DNA of 18,899 nt from CAYYIS01 sp964470965. Lineage in GTDB: Bacteria > JAAXHH01 > JABIQT01. The stretch covers positions 1-18,899 of the forward strand of contig CAYYIS010000072.1 in the NCBI GenBank assembly GCA_964470965.1, written 5' to 3'. A program made the translations under genes and the position numbers. Under the pieces are notes generated by a model. It had not been told where the DNA came from, made no database searches, and saw nothing but the letters and a program-made list of their open reading frames with translations. This document shows, piece after piece, positions 1-7,473 of this stretch; the stretch's first letter is position 1, and each line of letters starts with the position of its first letter.

Positions 1-440
1 TGATCTACACCGGATACACCCAGGGCGCGGACAACCTGCACATCAACCTGACCAACACCGGCATTCTGTTCTACGACCTGATTGTAAAATGGATGCGCAA
101 TGCCACCCGCATATCGGAGATCGAAATCATCTTCCTGGTTTCCGGCGCCATGGTAAACATGCTATTGGTAGCCGGCCGATACTTCTTCTACTGGTGGCCC
201 CTCAATCCCATCGGCTTCGTCATTGGCGCCTCCGGGCCCATCCGAGGGCTGACGTTCACCATTTTCATCGCCTGGCTGATCAAAGCCATCCTGCTCCGCC
301 TTGGCGGCGTACGGCTGTACCAGAGCATGCAGCCGCTTTTTCTGGGCATACTGATAGGCTATGTGGCCGGCGTCGGTGTCTCTTACGTGGTAGACGCCAC
401 CTGGTTTCCGGATACCCCGCACGTGGGGGAAATTTTTTAG
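1..440 (+). CDS. DUF6785/DUF6784-type multi-spanning membrane protein, C-terminal part (5' end outside window)
   Basis: The frame is open from the first complete codon at position 3 and ends at TAG 438-440, so about 145 C-terminal residues are present and the start lies upstream of the window. The fragment has four hydrophobic spans, a WWPLNPIGF motif just after the first, and a LLRLGG segment followed by a last membrane helix ending in VDATWFP. It aligns along its whole length with the C-terminus of the complete protein at 5379-7391 (WWGLHPIGF, LIRLGG, VDLIWFP), so the two are paralogs. From memory this C-terminal module corresponds to the DUF6784/DUF6785 group of integral membrane proteins, which has no established function; the many helices suggest a transporter, but that is inference. 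The stop codon overlaps the stop of the convergent ankyrin gene within the shared bases TTAG. Confidence 0.8.
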   Translation, partial: IYTGYTQGADNLHINLTNTGILFYDLIVKWMRNATRISEIEIIFLVSGAMVNMLLVAGRYFFYWWPLNPIGFVIGASGPIRGLTFTIFIAWLIKAILLRLGGVRLYQSMQPLFLGILIGYVAGVGVSYVVDATWFPDTPHVGEIF

Positions 441-919
441 ACTCTCTCCCTCAAAATCCCCATCACGTCCGCATGTTCCCCTGCTTCAGCAAGCGAGAGG
501 GCGGTTTCGCCCGTGGTGTCTTTAGCGTCCATATCGGCACCACGGTCTAATAAGGCCGACACCACTGGCGCATGCCCCCCTGCGGCAGCGAACATCAGCG
601 GGGTGCCCCTGTCTTTGTCCGAGGCGTTTATGTCCGCACCGCGGTCTGCCAGGCCTGTTACCATATCCACATAGCCGTAAAGGGCGCTGTACATCAGCGC
701 GGTACCCCCGTTACTGTCCCGGGCATCCACTGCCGCCCCTCTGTCGGCCATGGCCAGCACCATGTCGGTGCGCCCTTTCGCCACAGCGAGAATCAACGCG
801 GGCAGATGATCGTTATCCTCGATATTCGGATCCATGCCTTTGCGTAACAGGTCCTCCACCATATAAAAGTTGCCCTTGCGAATCGCCTTTAGCAGTTTTC
901 TACGGTTCCACCATTGCAT
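437..919 (-). CDS. Small ankyrin-repeat protein
   Basis: From the ATG at 919 this encodes 160 residues. A GGGGGAGG purine run lies immediately upstream of this ATG, which is why I prefer it over the in-frame TTG at 955. The protein has about four ankyrin repeats spanning residues ~5-158, seen in recurring segments such as GGTALMYSALYGYVDMV, RGTPLMFAAAGGHAPVV and GETALSLAEAGEHADVM, each followed by the ADRGADINA-type turn. There is no signal peptide, membrane span or additional catalytic domain, so it is probably a cytoplasmic protein-protein interaction module; the partner is unknown. It converges with the preceding membrane-protein gene, sharing stop-codon bases. Stand-alone ankyrin genes of this size are widespread in bacteria, and nothing here points to a secreted effector. 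Confidence 0.8.
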   Translation of the reverse strand: MQWWNRRKLLKAIRKGNFYMVEDLLRKGMDPNIEDNDHLPALILAVAKGRTDMVLAMADRGAAVDARDSNGGTALMYSALYGYVDMVTGLADRGADINASDKDRGTPLMFAAAGGHAPVVSALLDRGADMDAKDTTGETALSLAEAGEHADVMGILRERV

Positions 920-1454
920 GACCTCCCCCTTTCCAATCCGCTTTAGATTAGGCAATGTACAATGGAAATGGTGCCCGGAAAAGGATATTGTTCAGTTTGA
1001 CCGGCACGGGTAGAAGAGGGAGTAAAATTGGGAAAATCGTTACGAGTGACCTCTTTTAAATCGAACAGAATAGGAAGTCCCCTGCTGGATTGGGAGCATA
1101 TGATTCGGTTGATAATTGGGAGTTTCCATACAGGAAAAAGTGTTTCCTTGCACGGCAAGCTAATTGATAATACATTGACCGATGGAATCCGGCCGACAAG
1201 GGATTATTCTGCACCGGAACGCAGCGTGTTGTCCGGCAGTGTTGTTTTCAAAACGAATTTCTTTTTCAGCAGGCCCCCGTTAACCGAAGTGCGAAGGGGT
1301 CCGCTGACGGTGTTATCATCTCGCCAAACCGCGCGAACAGGGCCGGTTCACTCTTGGAATGGACCAATGAATCCATTCACACCTTGGGAAAATACCAGTC
1401 CAAATTGTTGTATGTCATTTTTTAACATCACATCCAAAAGGAGAGATACAGTTC
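920..1454. other. Intergenic region, 535 bp, between divergent ankyrin and cupin genes
   Basis: This stretch separates the start of the ankyrin gene (minus) from the start of the cupin gene (plus), so it should hold promoters for both. I see no well-formed TTGACA/TATAAT pair for either. A TTG-initiated open frame at 1028-1471 has low-complexity, non-protein-like composition and runs into the cupin start in another frame, so I do not call it a gene. A ribosome-binding run AAGGAGAG at 1438-1444 belongs to the cupin gene. No repeat, tRNA or convincing hairpin was found. Confidence 0.5.
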
Positions 1455-1886
1455 ATGGCAAAGATCACTGAGTTCAAAGGGTACACCAGCGAGGAAAGAG
1501 ACAAGATTCCGAACATTCCAAAACCAGAAACGCCGCCGGATCCAATGATCGTGAATGTGCAGGACGGCGTACCGGTCGTTTACCCCGGTTGCCACGGACT
1601 GGGAGTGCGGGTGGTGCATCCCGTCAACCCCAAGGCCCCGGCGGAAAACATTGGGCTCGTTTTGTTTTACGTGCCCCCGCATGTGGTCTTGGAGCCCGGT
1701 TCACATCCCACCGAGGAAACCTATGTCATTCTAGAGGGTTCTGGCGAAATGACGTTCGCAAATTATAAAAAAGAGATTAAAAAAGGTGACTTTGTCTATC
1801 TGCCGCCCTGGTGCCTGCACGGCATTGAAAATACCGGGACGGAAACACTCGTGGTACTCATTTGCACCTCACCTCCGAATCCGTAG
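1455..1886 (+). CDS. Single-domain cupin protein
   Basis: A 143-residue protein with one cupin (double-stranded beta-helix) domain at about residues 65-137. Cupin motif 1 is visible as PGSHPTEETYVILEGSG: His84 and Glu88 are in ligand positions, but the usual second histidine of HxH is Thr86. Motif 2 is GDFVYLPPWCLHGIEN, with His122 as the third histidine. The protein may bind a metal with a reduced ligand set, or it may be a non-catalytic sugar- or small-molecule-binding cupin. Start: ATG 1455 with AGGAG 11 nt upstream. It faces the 3' end of the sugar ABC operon, and such small cupins often sit in carbohydrate-use clusters, which would fit an isomerase, epimerase or sensor role, but the substrate cannot be read from the sequence. 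The last residues (TSPPNP) end shortly after the final beta-strand. Confidence 0.85.
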   Translation: MAKITEFKGYTSEERDKIPNIPKPETPPDPMIVNVQDGVPVVYPGCHGLGVRVVHPVNPKAPAENIGLVLFYVPPHVVLEPGSHPTEETYVILEGSGEMTFANYKKEIKKGDFVYLPPWCLHGIENTGTETLVVLICTSPPNP

Positions 1887-1897
1887 CCTGAGGGGGG

Positions 1898-1930
1898 CAG
1901 AGTTGATGGTGCTCAGAACTCTGATTTTTG
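1898..1930 (+). terminator. Possible intrinsic terminator after the cupin gene
   Basis: A perfect 7-bp stem CAGAGTT (1898-1904) / AACTCTG (1917-1923) with a 12-nt loop is followed by five Ts (1925-1929), 12 nt beyond the cupin stop codon. The stem is only moderately GC-rich and the loop is long, so the call is tentative. Confidence 0.45.
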
Positions 1931-1943
1931 TGCTTGCACCGAG

Positions 1944-1999
1944 TATCCGTGCTGCCGTCTGGGTGACCGGGTGTCCGCGCTGCCGTCTGGGTGGCCGGG
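1944..1999. repeat. Two-copy 28-bp tandem repeat
   Basis: Two head-to-tail 28-bp units occupy 1944-1971 and 1972-1999. They share the core CTGCCGTCTGGGTG and match at 25 of 28 positions (A/G, T/C and A/G differences). The repeat lies between the 3' ends of the cupin gene and the ABC permease gene. No further copies were noticed in the window. Function unknown. Confidence 0.75.
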
Positions 2000-2062
2000 C
2001 AACCGGTCTGCCTGGCTATAATTAACATTCTGGCCATTGGCCTTGTGCCCGTCGTGACAGTC

Positions 2063-2084
2063 AAAAACCGTCGGCGTAACCGAC
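2063..2084 (-). terminator. Possible intrinsic terminator of the sugar ABC operon
   Basis: On the minus strand, GTCGG and CCGAC (within 2070-2084) form a 5-bp stem with a 5-nt loop. Two Gs and then five Ts follow (complement of 2063-2067). It lies 17 nt past the end of the MalG-type permease gene. The stem is short, so efficiency is uncertain. Confidence 0.4.
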
Positions 2085-2100
2085 CGATTATCCTGCCTCC

Positions 2101-2943
2101 TCACTCTTTCACCGCCCCGAGCGTAATCCCCTGTACAAACTCACGTTGCATGGCCAGAAATAGTGTAATAATTGGTACGATAGAGAGGAGCGTACCGGCC
2201 ATGAGCATACCGTATTCTTCCCGGTAGACACCCACCAAGCTGGCCAGGCCGAGTGGAAGGGTGTATTTGGCGGTGTCTCGCAGGACGATGATGGGCCACA
2301 GGAATTCGTTCCACGCGGCCATAAACGCAAAGATGGTAAGGGCACCCATGGCGGGTTTAATGGTGGGCAGGATCACACGCCAGTAGATACCGAACTCGGA
2401 GGAACCGTCTATGCGTGCCGCGTCGATCAGATCTGAGGGAATACTGATGATAAACTGGCGCATCAGGAAGATGCCGAACGCGCCTGAGGCGAACGGGATT
2501 ACCACCCCCTGATACGTGTCCAGCCAGCCGATGCGATACAGCAACTCGAACAGCGGGACAAGGATGATATGGAAAGGGATCATCATCGAACCGAGCAGGA
2601 TGGCGAACAGCAGGTTGCGGCCTTTAAACCGATATTTCGCAAAGGCAAACCCGCCCAGTGTCGCGAAAAACAGCGTGAGCAGCGTGTGCGAGGTGGCGAT
2701 GAACGTACTGTTTATGAGATACCGGAAGATCGGCATTTCCGTGAACAGCCGACTGAAATTATCCAGCGTAGGCGCCTGAGGTAAAAACGTGGGTGGATAG
2801 GAAAAGATCTCCCCCGACGGCTTGAACGCAGCCGACACCACCCAGAACAACGGCGCCAGCACCATTAGCGAGGCAGTAATTAAAACCGCATAGAGGGCGA
2901 TGGTGAACCCAATCCGATGTGGGTATGACGATTCTGTTCGCAT
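2101..2943 (-). CDS. Carbohydrate ABC transporter permease, MalG type
   Basis: A 280-residue inner-membrane permease with about six hydrophobic spans. It carries the EAA-loop signature that docks onto the ATPase: DLIDAARIDG at residues 171-180, followed by ILP at 191-193. Length and topology match the MalG/UgpE family of sugar importers (COG0395 type). The C-terminus (REFVQGITLGAVKE) is the typical end of this family. I start it at ATG 2943, one base after the stop codon of the upstream permease (TAG-C-ATG), an arrangement that favours translational coupling. An in-frame TTG at 2964 would overlap the upstream gene and is less likely. It is the third gene of a binding protein-MalF-MalG operon. 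The transported sugar is not identifiable from the sequence. Confidence 0.93.
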   Translation of the reverse strand: MRTESSYPHRIGFTIALYAVLITASLMVLAPLFWVVSAAFKPSGEIFSYPPTFLPQAPTLDNFSRLFTEMPIFRYLINSTFIATSHTLLTLFFATLGGFAFAKYRFKGRNLLFAILLGSMMIPFHIILVPLFELLYRIGWLDTYQGVVIPFASGAFGIFLMRQFIISIPSDLIDAARIDGSSEFGIYWRVILPTIKPAMGALTIFAFMAAWNEFLWPIIVLRDTAKYTLPLGLASLVGVYREEYGMLMAGTLLSIVPIITLFLAMQREFVQGITLGAVKE

Positions 2944-2944
2944 G

Positions 2945-3793
2945 CTAATCCTTGAAAACACCAAAGAACCTCAGCTGCACCAGAGAAATTACACCGATGA
3001 TGATTGCCAGAGCCCATCCAATCGTGGCAGCGTAGCCCAGATTTATGAATTCGAATCCGTGTTTGTAAAGGTACATCACGATGGTCATGCTTGAATTGCC
3101 GGGACCGCCTCTGGTAAGAACGTATGGCAGGTCGAACAGCTGAAATGAGCCGATCATAGACGTGATGACAACGAAGGCCATCACCGGTCGAAGGGAGGGC
3201 AACGTGACGTGTTTGAAGCGTTGCCACCTGCCGGCACCATCGATCGAAGCGGCTTCGTACAGCTCCTGTCTTATTCCCTGCAAACCCGCCAAAAAATAAA
3301 TCATATTAAAACCAGCCCACCGCCAGACGCCTGCAAGAATAATCGCGGGCATGACCAGATCCCGGTCCTGGAGCCATGGTATTTCCTGCCCGAGTAACTG
3401 ATTAACCAGCCCGTACCGCCGGTCATACAGAAGATAGAAGATAACCGCGATAAACACGCCTGAGATGAGCACCGGAATGAAAAACGACAGACGGAACAGG
3501 TTCTTGGCCTTAATCATTGTGCTGTTAAGTACCAGCGCCAGGAGGAGCGCAACCGGCAGCTGTATGAACAGAGATCCGGCGGCGAAATAGGCGGTATTCC
3601 AAAGGGAAGTCCAGAACAGTGGATCATTGACAAGAATCTCGAAATTTCCGATCCCCACATACGTCTTCTGATTAAATCCCCGGGTCTTGTAAAGGCTAAT
3701 CCGTATGGCATCGAACAATGGGTAGACCATGAAGACCCCAAAGAGGATAAAAAATGGGGCGATGAAAATATAGGGGGTTAGGCGTGGTTTCAT
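2945..3793 (-). CDS. Carbohydrate ABC transporter permease, MalF type
   Basis: A 282-residue inner-membrane permease. The N-terminus (PYIFIAPFFILFGVFMVYPL) is the first span characteristic of UgpA/MalF-like sugar permeases (COG1175 type), and about six spans follow. The EAA loop is seen at residues 180-199: EAASIDGAG, then the TLP turn. The segment LTRGGPGNSSM near residue 238 is also a standard feature of the family. Start ATG 3793 lies 3 bp after the binding-protein stop, and the stop at 2945 is one base before the MalG-type start, so the three genes are one transcript. It would pair with the MalG-type protein to form the heterodimeric channel. No ATPase is encoded in the visible sequence, which is common where a shared MsiK-like ATPase serves several importers. 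Confidence 0.94.
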   Translation of the reverse strand: MKPRLTPYIFIAPFFILFGVFMVYPLFDAIRISLYKTRGFNQKTYVGIGNFEILVNDPLFWTSLWNTAYFAAGSLFIQLPVALLLALVLNSTMIKAKNLFRLSFFIPVLISGVFIAVIFYLLYDRRYGLVNQLLGQEIPWLQDRDLVMPAIILAGVWRWAGFNMIYFLAGLQGIRQELYEAASIDGAGRWQRFKHVTLPSLRPVMAFVVITSMIGSFQLFDLPYVLTRGGPGNSSMTIVMYLYKHGFEFINLGYAATIGWALAIIIGVISLVQLRFFGVFKD

Positions 3794-3796
3794 GGT

Positions 3797-5089
3797 TTAT
3801 TTCATTAATTCCCGAATCTCATCCGCCAGGTCGCGCAGTGCCATTTCCGGAGTTTTCTCACCCATGGTAGCCGCGAATACGGCATCGCGCATCCGGTCTG
3901 AGGCTTCTGCCCAGTAAGGGTTCAGATGGAATGAAGGAATGTCCGGGGCCAGGTCTTTAAACATGATACCGAGCTGTTGGCTGCCCAGGTATGGATCGGG
4001 CTCGTCAAATACAGGGTGGTCCCACGCTCTTTTCAACGGAGGGATAATGGCGGTAGCCCGATACCTGTTGGCGAGAGACTCCGTGTCAAAGTAGACAAAC
4101 TTCATAAATTCCCAGGCCAGTTCCCGTTGCCGGCTCTGCTGCGTCAATCCGATCATGGTACCGCCCCACGTGGAGGTGCGGCGTCCTCCTTTCTGCCAGG
4201 CGGGCAGGGGCATGGCGCGCCACTTTCCAGTGAGTTCGGGCACAAATTTCCTGATCATGCCTACGTACCAGTCCGCCGCCAGCACACCCGTGACCAACCC
4301 TTCCTTCATGGCCGCATAGTTGGCTGGAGTTTCGGAAAAAGCGGAAACGGCAACACGGCTGCCGTTCAACATGTCACAGTAGAACGCAAGCGTTGCGATC
4401 GCCAGGGGATCATCTATGATCACCCGCCCGGACGCGTCGAACATACCGCCGCCCCGCTGGAGCAGCATCAGCCAGAAATGCCCGGGTTCGTGGGTACTCA
4501 GCATGAGGGGATACTGATCCGGTTCTCCGTCGCCGTCCGTGTCTTTCGTGATCGCCTGCCCTGCTTCAACGAACTCCTGCCACGTCTCGATGCTGTCGGG
4601 TTCAATACCCGCGCCGCGGAACACATCGTCCCGATAAAGTAGCACGACCGGATGGATATCGTGCGGCAGGCCGTAGGTCCGCCCATTTAATGACCAGGGC
4701 GCCAGCCGGGCATGTACCAGTTGCTCGTTCCATCCTTCATTGTCGATACGATCGGTCAGATCCACAAACCCGAGGTCCTCCACCGGTCCTTTGAAGAACC
4801 GTCCTACCGAAGATATCTCCACCTCCACCAGGTCCGGTGCGCCGATATCGGACAGGAAGGCAGCCAGCAGCTTTTCATGCAGGTTGGCGACGATTTTAAG
4901 GTCTACGGTCACCCCGGGATGGGCCGCTTCAAAAGCGGGAACACGTGCCGCATATTCGTCATAGTGCGTATGGGCGAAAACCCAGAATTCAAGCGTCTCA
5001 CCCCCACCGGTGTCCCGACTCAGAATAACCAGTCCGGACAGGACAAACAGCACGAACATGACGATGGGGCCTTTGCCGAATCCCTGCAT
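3797..5089 (-). CDS. Extracellular sugar-binding protein of an ABC importer (family 1 / UgpB-like)
   Basis: A 430-residue solute-binding protein of the COG1653 type. It starts with a hydrophobic export segment (about residues 8-24) and continues with a mature domain typical of the family: FWVFAHT, the PAFEAAHPGVTVDLK segment, and GLPHDIHPVVLLYRDDVF at residues 140-157. No lipobox cysteine is visible after the hydrophobic stretch, so it may be periplasmic or membrane-anchored rather than a lipoprotein. Residues 183-191 (DTDGDGEPD) form an EF-hand/dockerin-like Asp-rich loop that may bind calcium; such loops are recurrent in this family. It is the first gene of the importer operon, 3 bp ahead of the MalF-type permease, downstream of a strong predicted promoter. 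The ligand is unknown. Many lineages keep multiple paralogs, so specificity should not be guessed from the family alone. Confidence 0.93.
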   Translation of the reverse strand: MQGFGKGPIVMFVLFVLSGLVILSRDTGGGETLEFWVFAHTHYDEYAARVPAFEAAHPGVTVDLKIVANLHEKLLAAFLSDIGAPDLVEVEISSVGRFFKGPVEDLGFVDLTDRIDNEGWNEQLVHARLAPWSLNGRTYGLPHDIHPVVLLYRDDVFRGAGIEPDSIETWQEFVEAGQAITKDTDGDGEPDQYPLMLSTHEPGHFWLMLLQRGGGMFDASGRVIIDDPLAIATLAFYCDMLNGSRVAVSAFSETPANYAAMKEGLVTGVLAADWYVGMIRKFVPELTGKWRAMPLPAWQKGGRRTSTWGGTMIGLTQQSRQRELAWEFMKFVYFDTESLANRYRATAIIPPLKRAWDHPVFDEPDPYLGSQQLGIMFKDLAPDIPSFHLNPYWAEASDRMRDAVFAATMGEKTPEMALRDLADEIRELMK

Positions 5090-5136
5090 GGAGGACGCCT
5101 CTGATATGGAGAATAAAGTGGTTTAAAACAAATATT

Positions 5137-5165
5137 ATGGTACAGATGGCTTTCACCCCTGTCAA
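5137..5165 (-). promoter_or_regulatory. Sigma-70-like promoter for the sugar ABC operon
   Basis: On the minus strand there is a perfect TTGACA (5165-5160), a 17-bp spacer, and TACCAT (5142-5137) as the -10 element (4 of 6 matches, including T-A-...-T). Transcription would begin near 5130, giving a leader of about 40 nt before the binding-protein ATG at 5089. An inverted repeat, ATCGGA (5213-5218) / TCCGAT (5233-5238), sits upstream between this promoter and the divergent gene and could be an operator, but this is weak. Confidence 0.6.
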
Positions 5166-5378
5166 GGAGCGTGTGTGGAACTTTGAGGATATGATAACGT
5201 CGGGAACAGAATATCGGACCGGACAGAACCGCTCCGATTCCCCTTGACGCCCCCCCAACTCAAATACATTTTGATGCAGCATCTTTTCAAACCATTGATG
5301 CCATGATACCGGGAATGGTGTGTTAGCAACATCCGCCCCTCCTGAAAGCTAATCAAACCTAGGGACCTGTACTGCATT

Positions 5379-7391
5379 ATGCCGGTCGAGTCACCCCCCT
5401 TCCGCACTACTGAATCGCCTGATGTCTCGCAATCTCCGGGCAGGATTACCTCGGGATTGACGGTGCGCGCGGTGACAATAGGGTCTGTACTGTCCGTCCT
5501 TCTGACCATCTGGGCGCTTCACTCCGCTTACACGGTCGGTGCCTCGCGGATTACACTGACTCATCTTCCGGTGGCCGCCTTGTTTCCCTTCCTGATGGTT
5601 GTTCTGGTTCTGAATCCTATTCTGAAGCTCATAAATCCCCGTTTTACCTTTAATCGGCATGAGCTGATTATAATTTTCTTTCTCGTGTTAACCGCTTCCG
5701 CCATTCCCGCCTGGGTGTTCAGCTCCTACTGGCTTTCACCCATCAGCGGTCCGTATTACTATGCGACACCGGAGAACCAGTGGGTGGCCACATTCTTCGA
5801 ATACCTGCCCAAGTGGCTGATCGTATCCGACGACGGCAATGCCGTACGCTGGTTCTTCGAAAGCATGCCGCAGAATGACGTGTACAACGCTCGCATCGTC
5901 ATGGCCTGGGCCGTCCCCTTGTTCTGGTGGATCACATTTTTCTTTGCGATCTTTGTGGTGGGCGTTTCGGCTATGGTCATGCTGCGTAAGCAGTGGGTAG
6001 TACACGAACGGCTGACATTTCCTCTGGCTCAGATCCCATTACTTCTTGTGGATGGGGCAGATGGAAAACACCTGTTGCCGAATATTGCCAGGATCAGGCT
6101 GTTCTGGTATGGATTCGGAATCACTTTGCTCCTTCATCTCTGGAATATCACCGCCTATTTTGATTTTCTCCCTGAGATTCCCATAGGCATGACTGGCGGC
6201 CACCTCACACTTGCGGAATCCTTTCCGCCCATACCGTTGAAGTTCAGTTTTCTCGCCGCCGGTGTAGCGTACTTTACAAACCTGAACGTCCTGTCCAGCA
6301 TGTGGATATTCTTTCTTGTCATGACACTTCAACAGGGCGTCATGGCACGAATTGGTGTACCGAATACCGTGGCTGTCGTAAAATCCCAGCATGCGGGTGG
6401 ATTCCTGATTTTCATCCTGTTCTCACTCTGGATGGCCCGGCGTCACCTGAAAGACGTCTTCATGAAAGCAATCGGTAAAGCGCCGCATGTGGACGATTCC
6501 CAGGAATTCTTTTCCTACCGAAATGCAGTCGTTGGTCTTGGTCTGGCCCTGCTGTACATCGTGTTCTGGCTTCATTCGGCAGGTATGTCCTGGGGGATTA
6601 TCGCTTTTCTAATGGGTTCGTTGCTGATAATGTGGGTCGGTATCACCCGCATCGTGGCAGAAACCGGCCTGGTCTTCCTCGATCTCCCTTATGAAGCTCA
6701 TGACCTGACGGTACAGGTGATCGGCTCCGGCTCCATAGCACCGAAGGATCTGACCACACTCGCGCTGGGCGAAGCGTTTGCCAGGAACTGGCGGACGCTC
6801 GGGATGTGCGCCATGGCGCATTTCACGAAGATCGATTATGAAATGGGTAACGCGAACAAATTTGGAAGGGACAACACGAACAAAGGGGTATTCAGCATAC
6901 TGTCGTTTATACTGGTACTTGCAGCCGTGACGGCCGTGGGATTTACGCTTTATTTAGGCTATGAAGTATCGGGGGCTTCAAATTTTATAGAACCTGCATT
7001 TAAGGCGGGATCGACACGCCCTTACAACAATCTGGTTAAATTTATCAACAACAAGCAGGCCATAACAGGCACCGAACTGGGCTTTTTCGGTATCGGGAAT
7101 ATGATTTCCTTGCTTCTGATTTTCGCCCATCATCGACTCGCCTGGTGGGGTTTGCATCCCATAGGGTTCGCGGTGGCAAAATCACCGTTCATGGTCAGTT
7201 CCGTTACGGCAGTGTTTACCGTCTGGGTCGTAAAGTCCATCCTGATCCGTCTGGGCGGTATCGGATTGTATCAGAAAGCCATCCCCGCCGTGGTCGGCAT
7301 GTTGGTTGCCTTTGTGCTCAGTGTTTTCCTTTCGTATGCAGTCGACCTGATCTGGTTCCCGCAAAACGGTCATATCCTGCAGACGGAATGA
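5379..7391 (+). CDS. DUF6785/DUF6784-type multi-spanning membrane protein (complete paralog)
   Basis: A 670-residue integral membrane protein with a ~25-residue polar N-terminus and a dozen or more hydrophobic segments. It has the general look of an oligopeptide-transporter-like membrane protein, but I do not see a diagnostic transporter motif. From memory it fits the DUF6785 (N-terminal) plus DUF6784 (C-terminal) architecture. Notable segments are the loop KQWVVHERLTFPLAQIP near residues 205-221, the WVGITRIVAETGLVF segment near 420-434, and LAWWGLHPIGF near 587-597. The C-terminal ~145 residues match the truncated protein at the left edge. It is divergent from the sugar ABC operon, with a 289-bp shared upstream region. 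Start ATG 5379 has only a weak ribosome-binding sequence (AGGGA about 12 nt upstream). A transport or sensing role alongside the importer is plausible but unproven. Confidence 0.85.
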   Translation: MPVESPPFRTTESPDVSQSPGRITSGLTVRAVTIGSVLSVLLTIWALHSAYTVGASRITLTHLPVAALFPFLMVVLVLNPILKLINPRFTFNRHELIIIFFLVLTASAIPAWVFSSYWLSPISGPYYYATPENQWVATFFEYLPKWLIVSDDGNAVRWFFESMPQNDVYNARIVMAWAVPLFWWITFFFAIFVVGVSAMVMLRKQWVVHERLTFPLAQIPLLLVDGADGKHLLPNIARIRLFWYGFGITLLLHLWNITAYFDFLPEIPIGMTGGHLTLAESFPPIPLKFSFLAAGVAYFTNLNVLSSMWIFFLVMTLQQGVMARIGVPNTVAVVKSQHAGGFLIFILFSLWMARRHLKDVFMKAIGKAPHVDDSQEFFSYRNAVVGLGLALLYIVFWLHSAGMSWGIIAFLMGSLLIMWVGITRIVAETGLVFLDLPYEAHDLTVQVIGSGSIAPKDLTTLALGEAFARNWRTLGMCAMAHFTKIDYEMGNANKFGRDNTNKGVFSILSFILVLAAVTAVGFTLYLGYEVSGASNFIEPAFKAGSTRPYNNLVKFINNKQAITGTELGFFGIGNMISLLLIFAHHRLAWWGLHPIGFAVAKSPFMVSSVTAVFTVWVVKSILIRLGGIGLYQKAIPAVVGMLVAFVLSVFLSYAVDLIWFPQNGHILQTE

Positions 7392-7473
7392 TGGCGTGGA
7401 TTCATTGCCCTGGTGCCTGGTTGGTGTCCTATTAATATAATTCGGTTACGTAACATTAGACGCGGAGACCGTC

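Noticed and set aside
89..550. A 153-codon frame overlapping the left-edge membrane protein and the ankyrin gene
   Set aside because: It is in another frame of the membrane-protein coding sequence and crosses the convergent stop codons; the composition is that of a shadow frame.
1028..1471. A 147-codon frame before the cupin gene
   Set aside because: It begins with TTG, has no ribosome-binding site or recognisable domain, its translation is not protein-like, and it overlaps the cupin start.
3977..4642. A 221-codon open frame on the plus strand, antisense to the sugar-binding protein
   Set aside because: It is the complementary shadow of a well-supported gene, has no family resemblance and shows the Arg/Gly/His-rich composition typical of antisense frames in GC-rich DNA.
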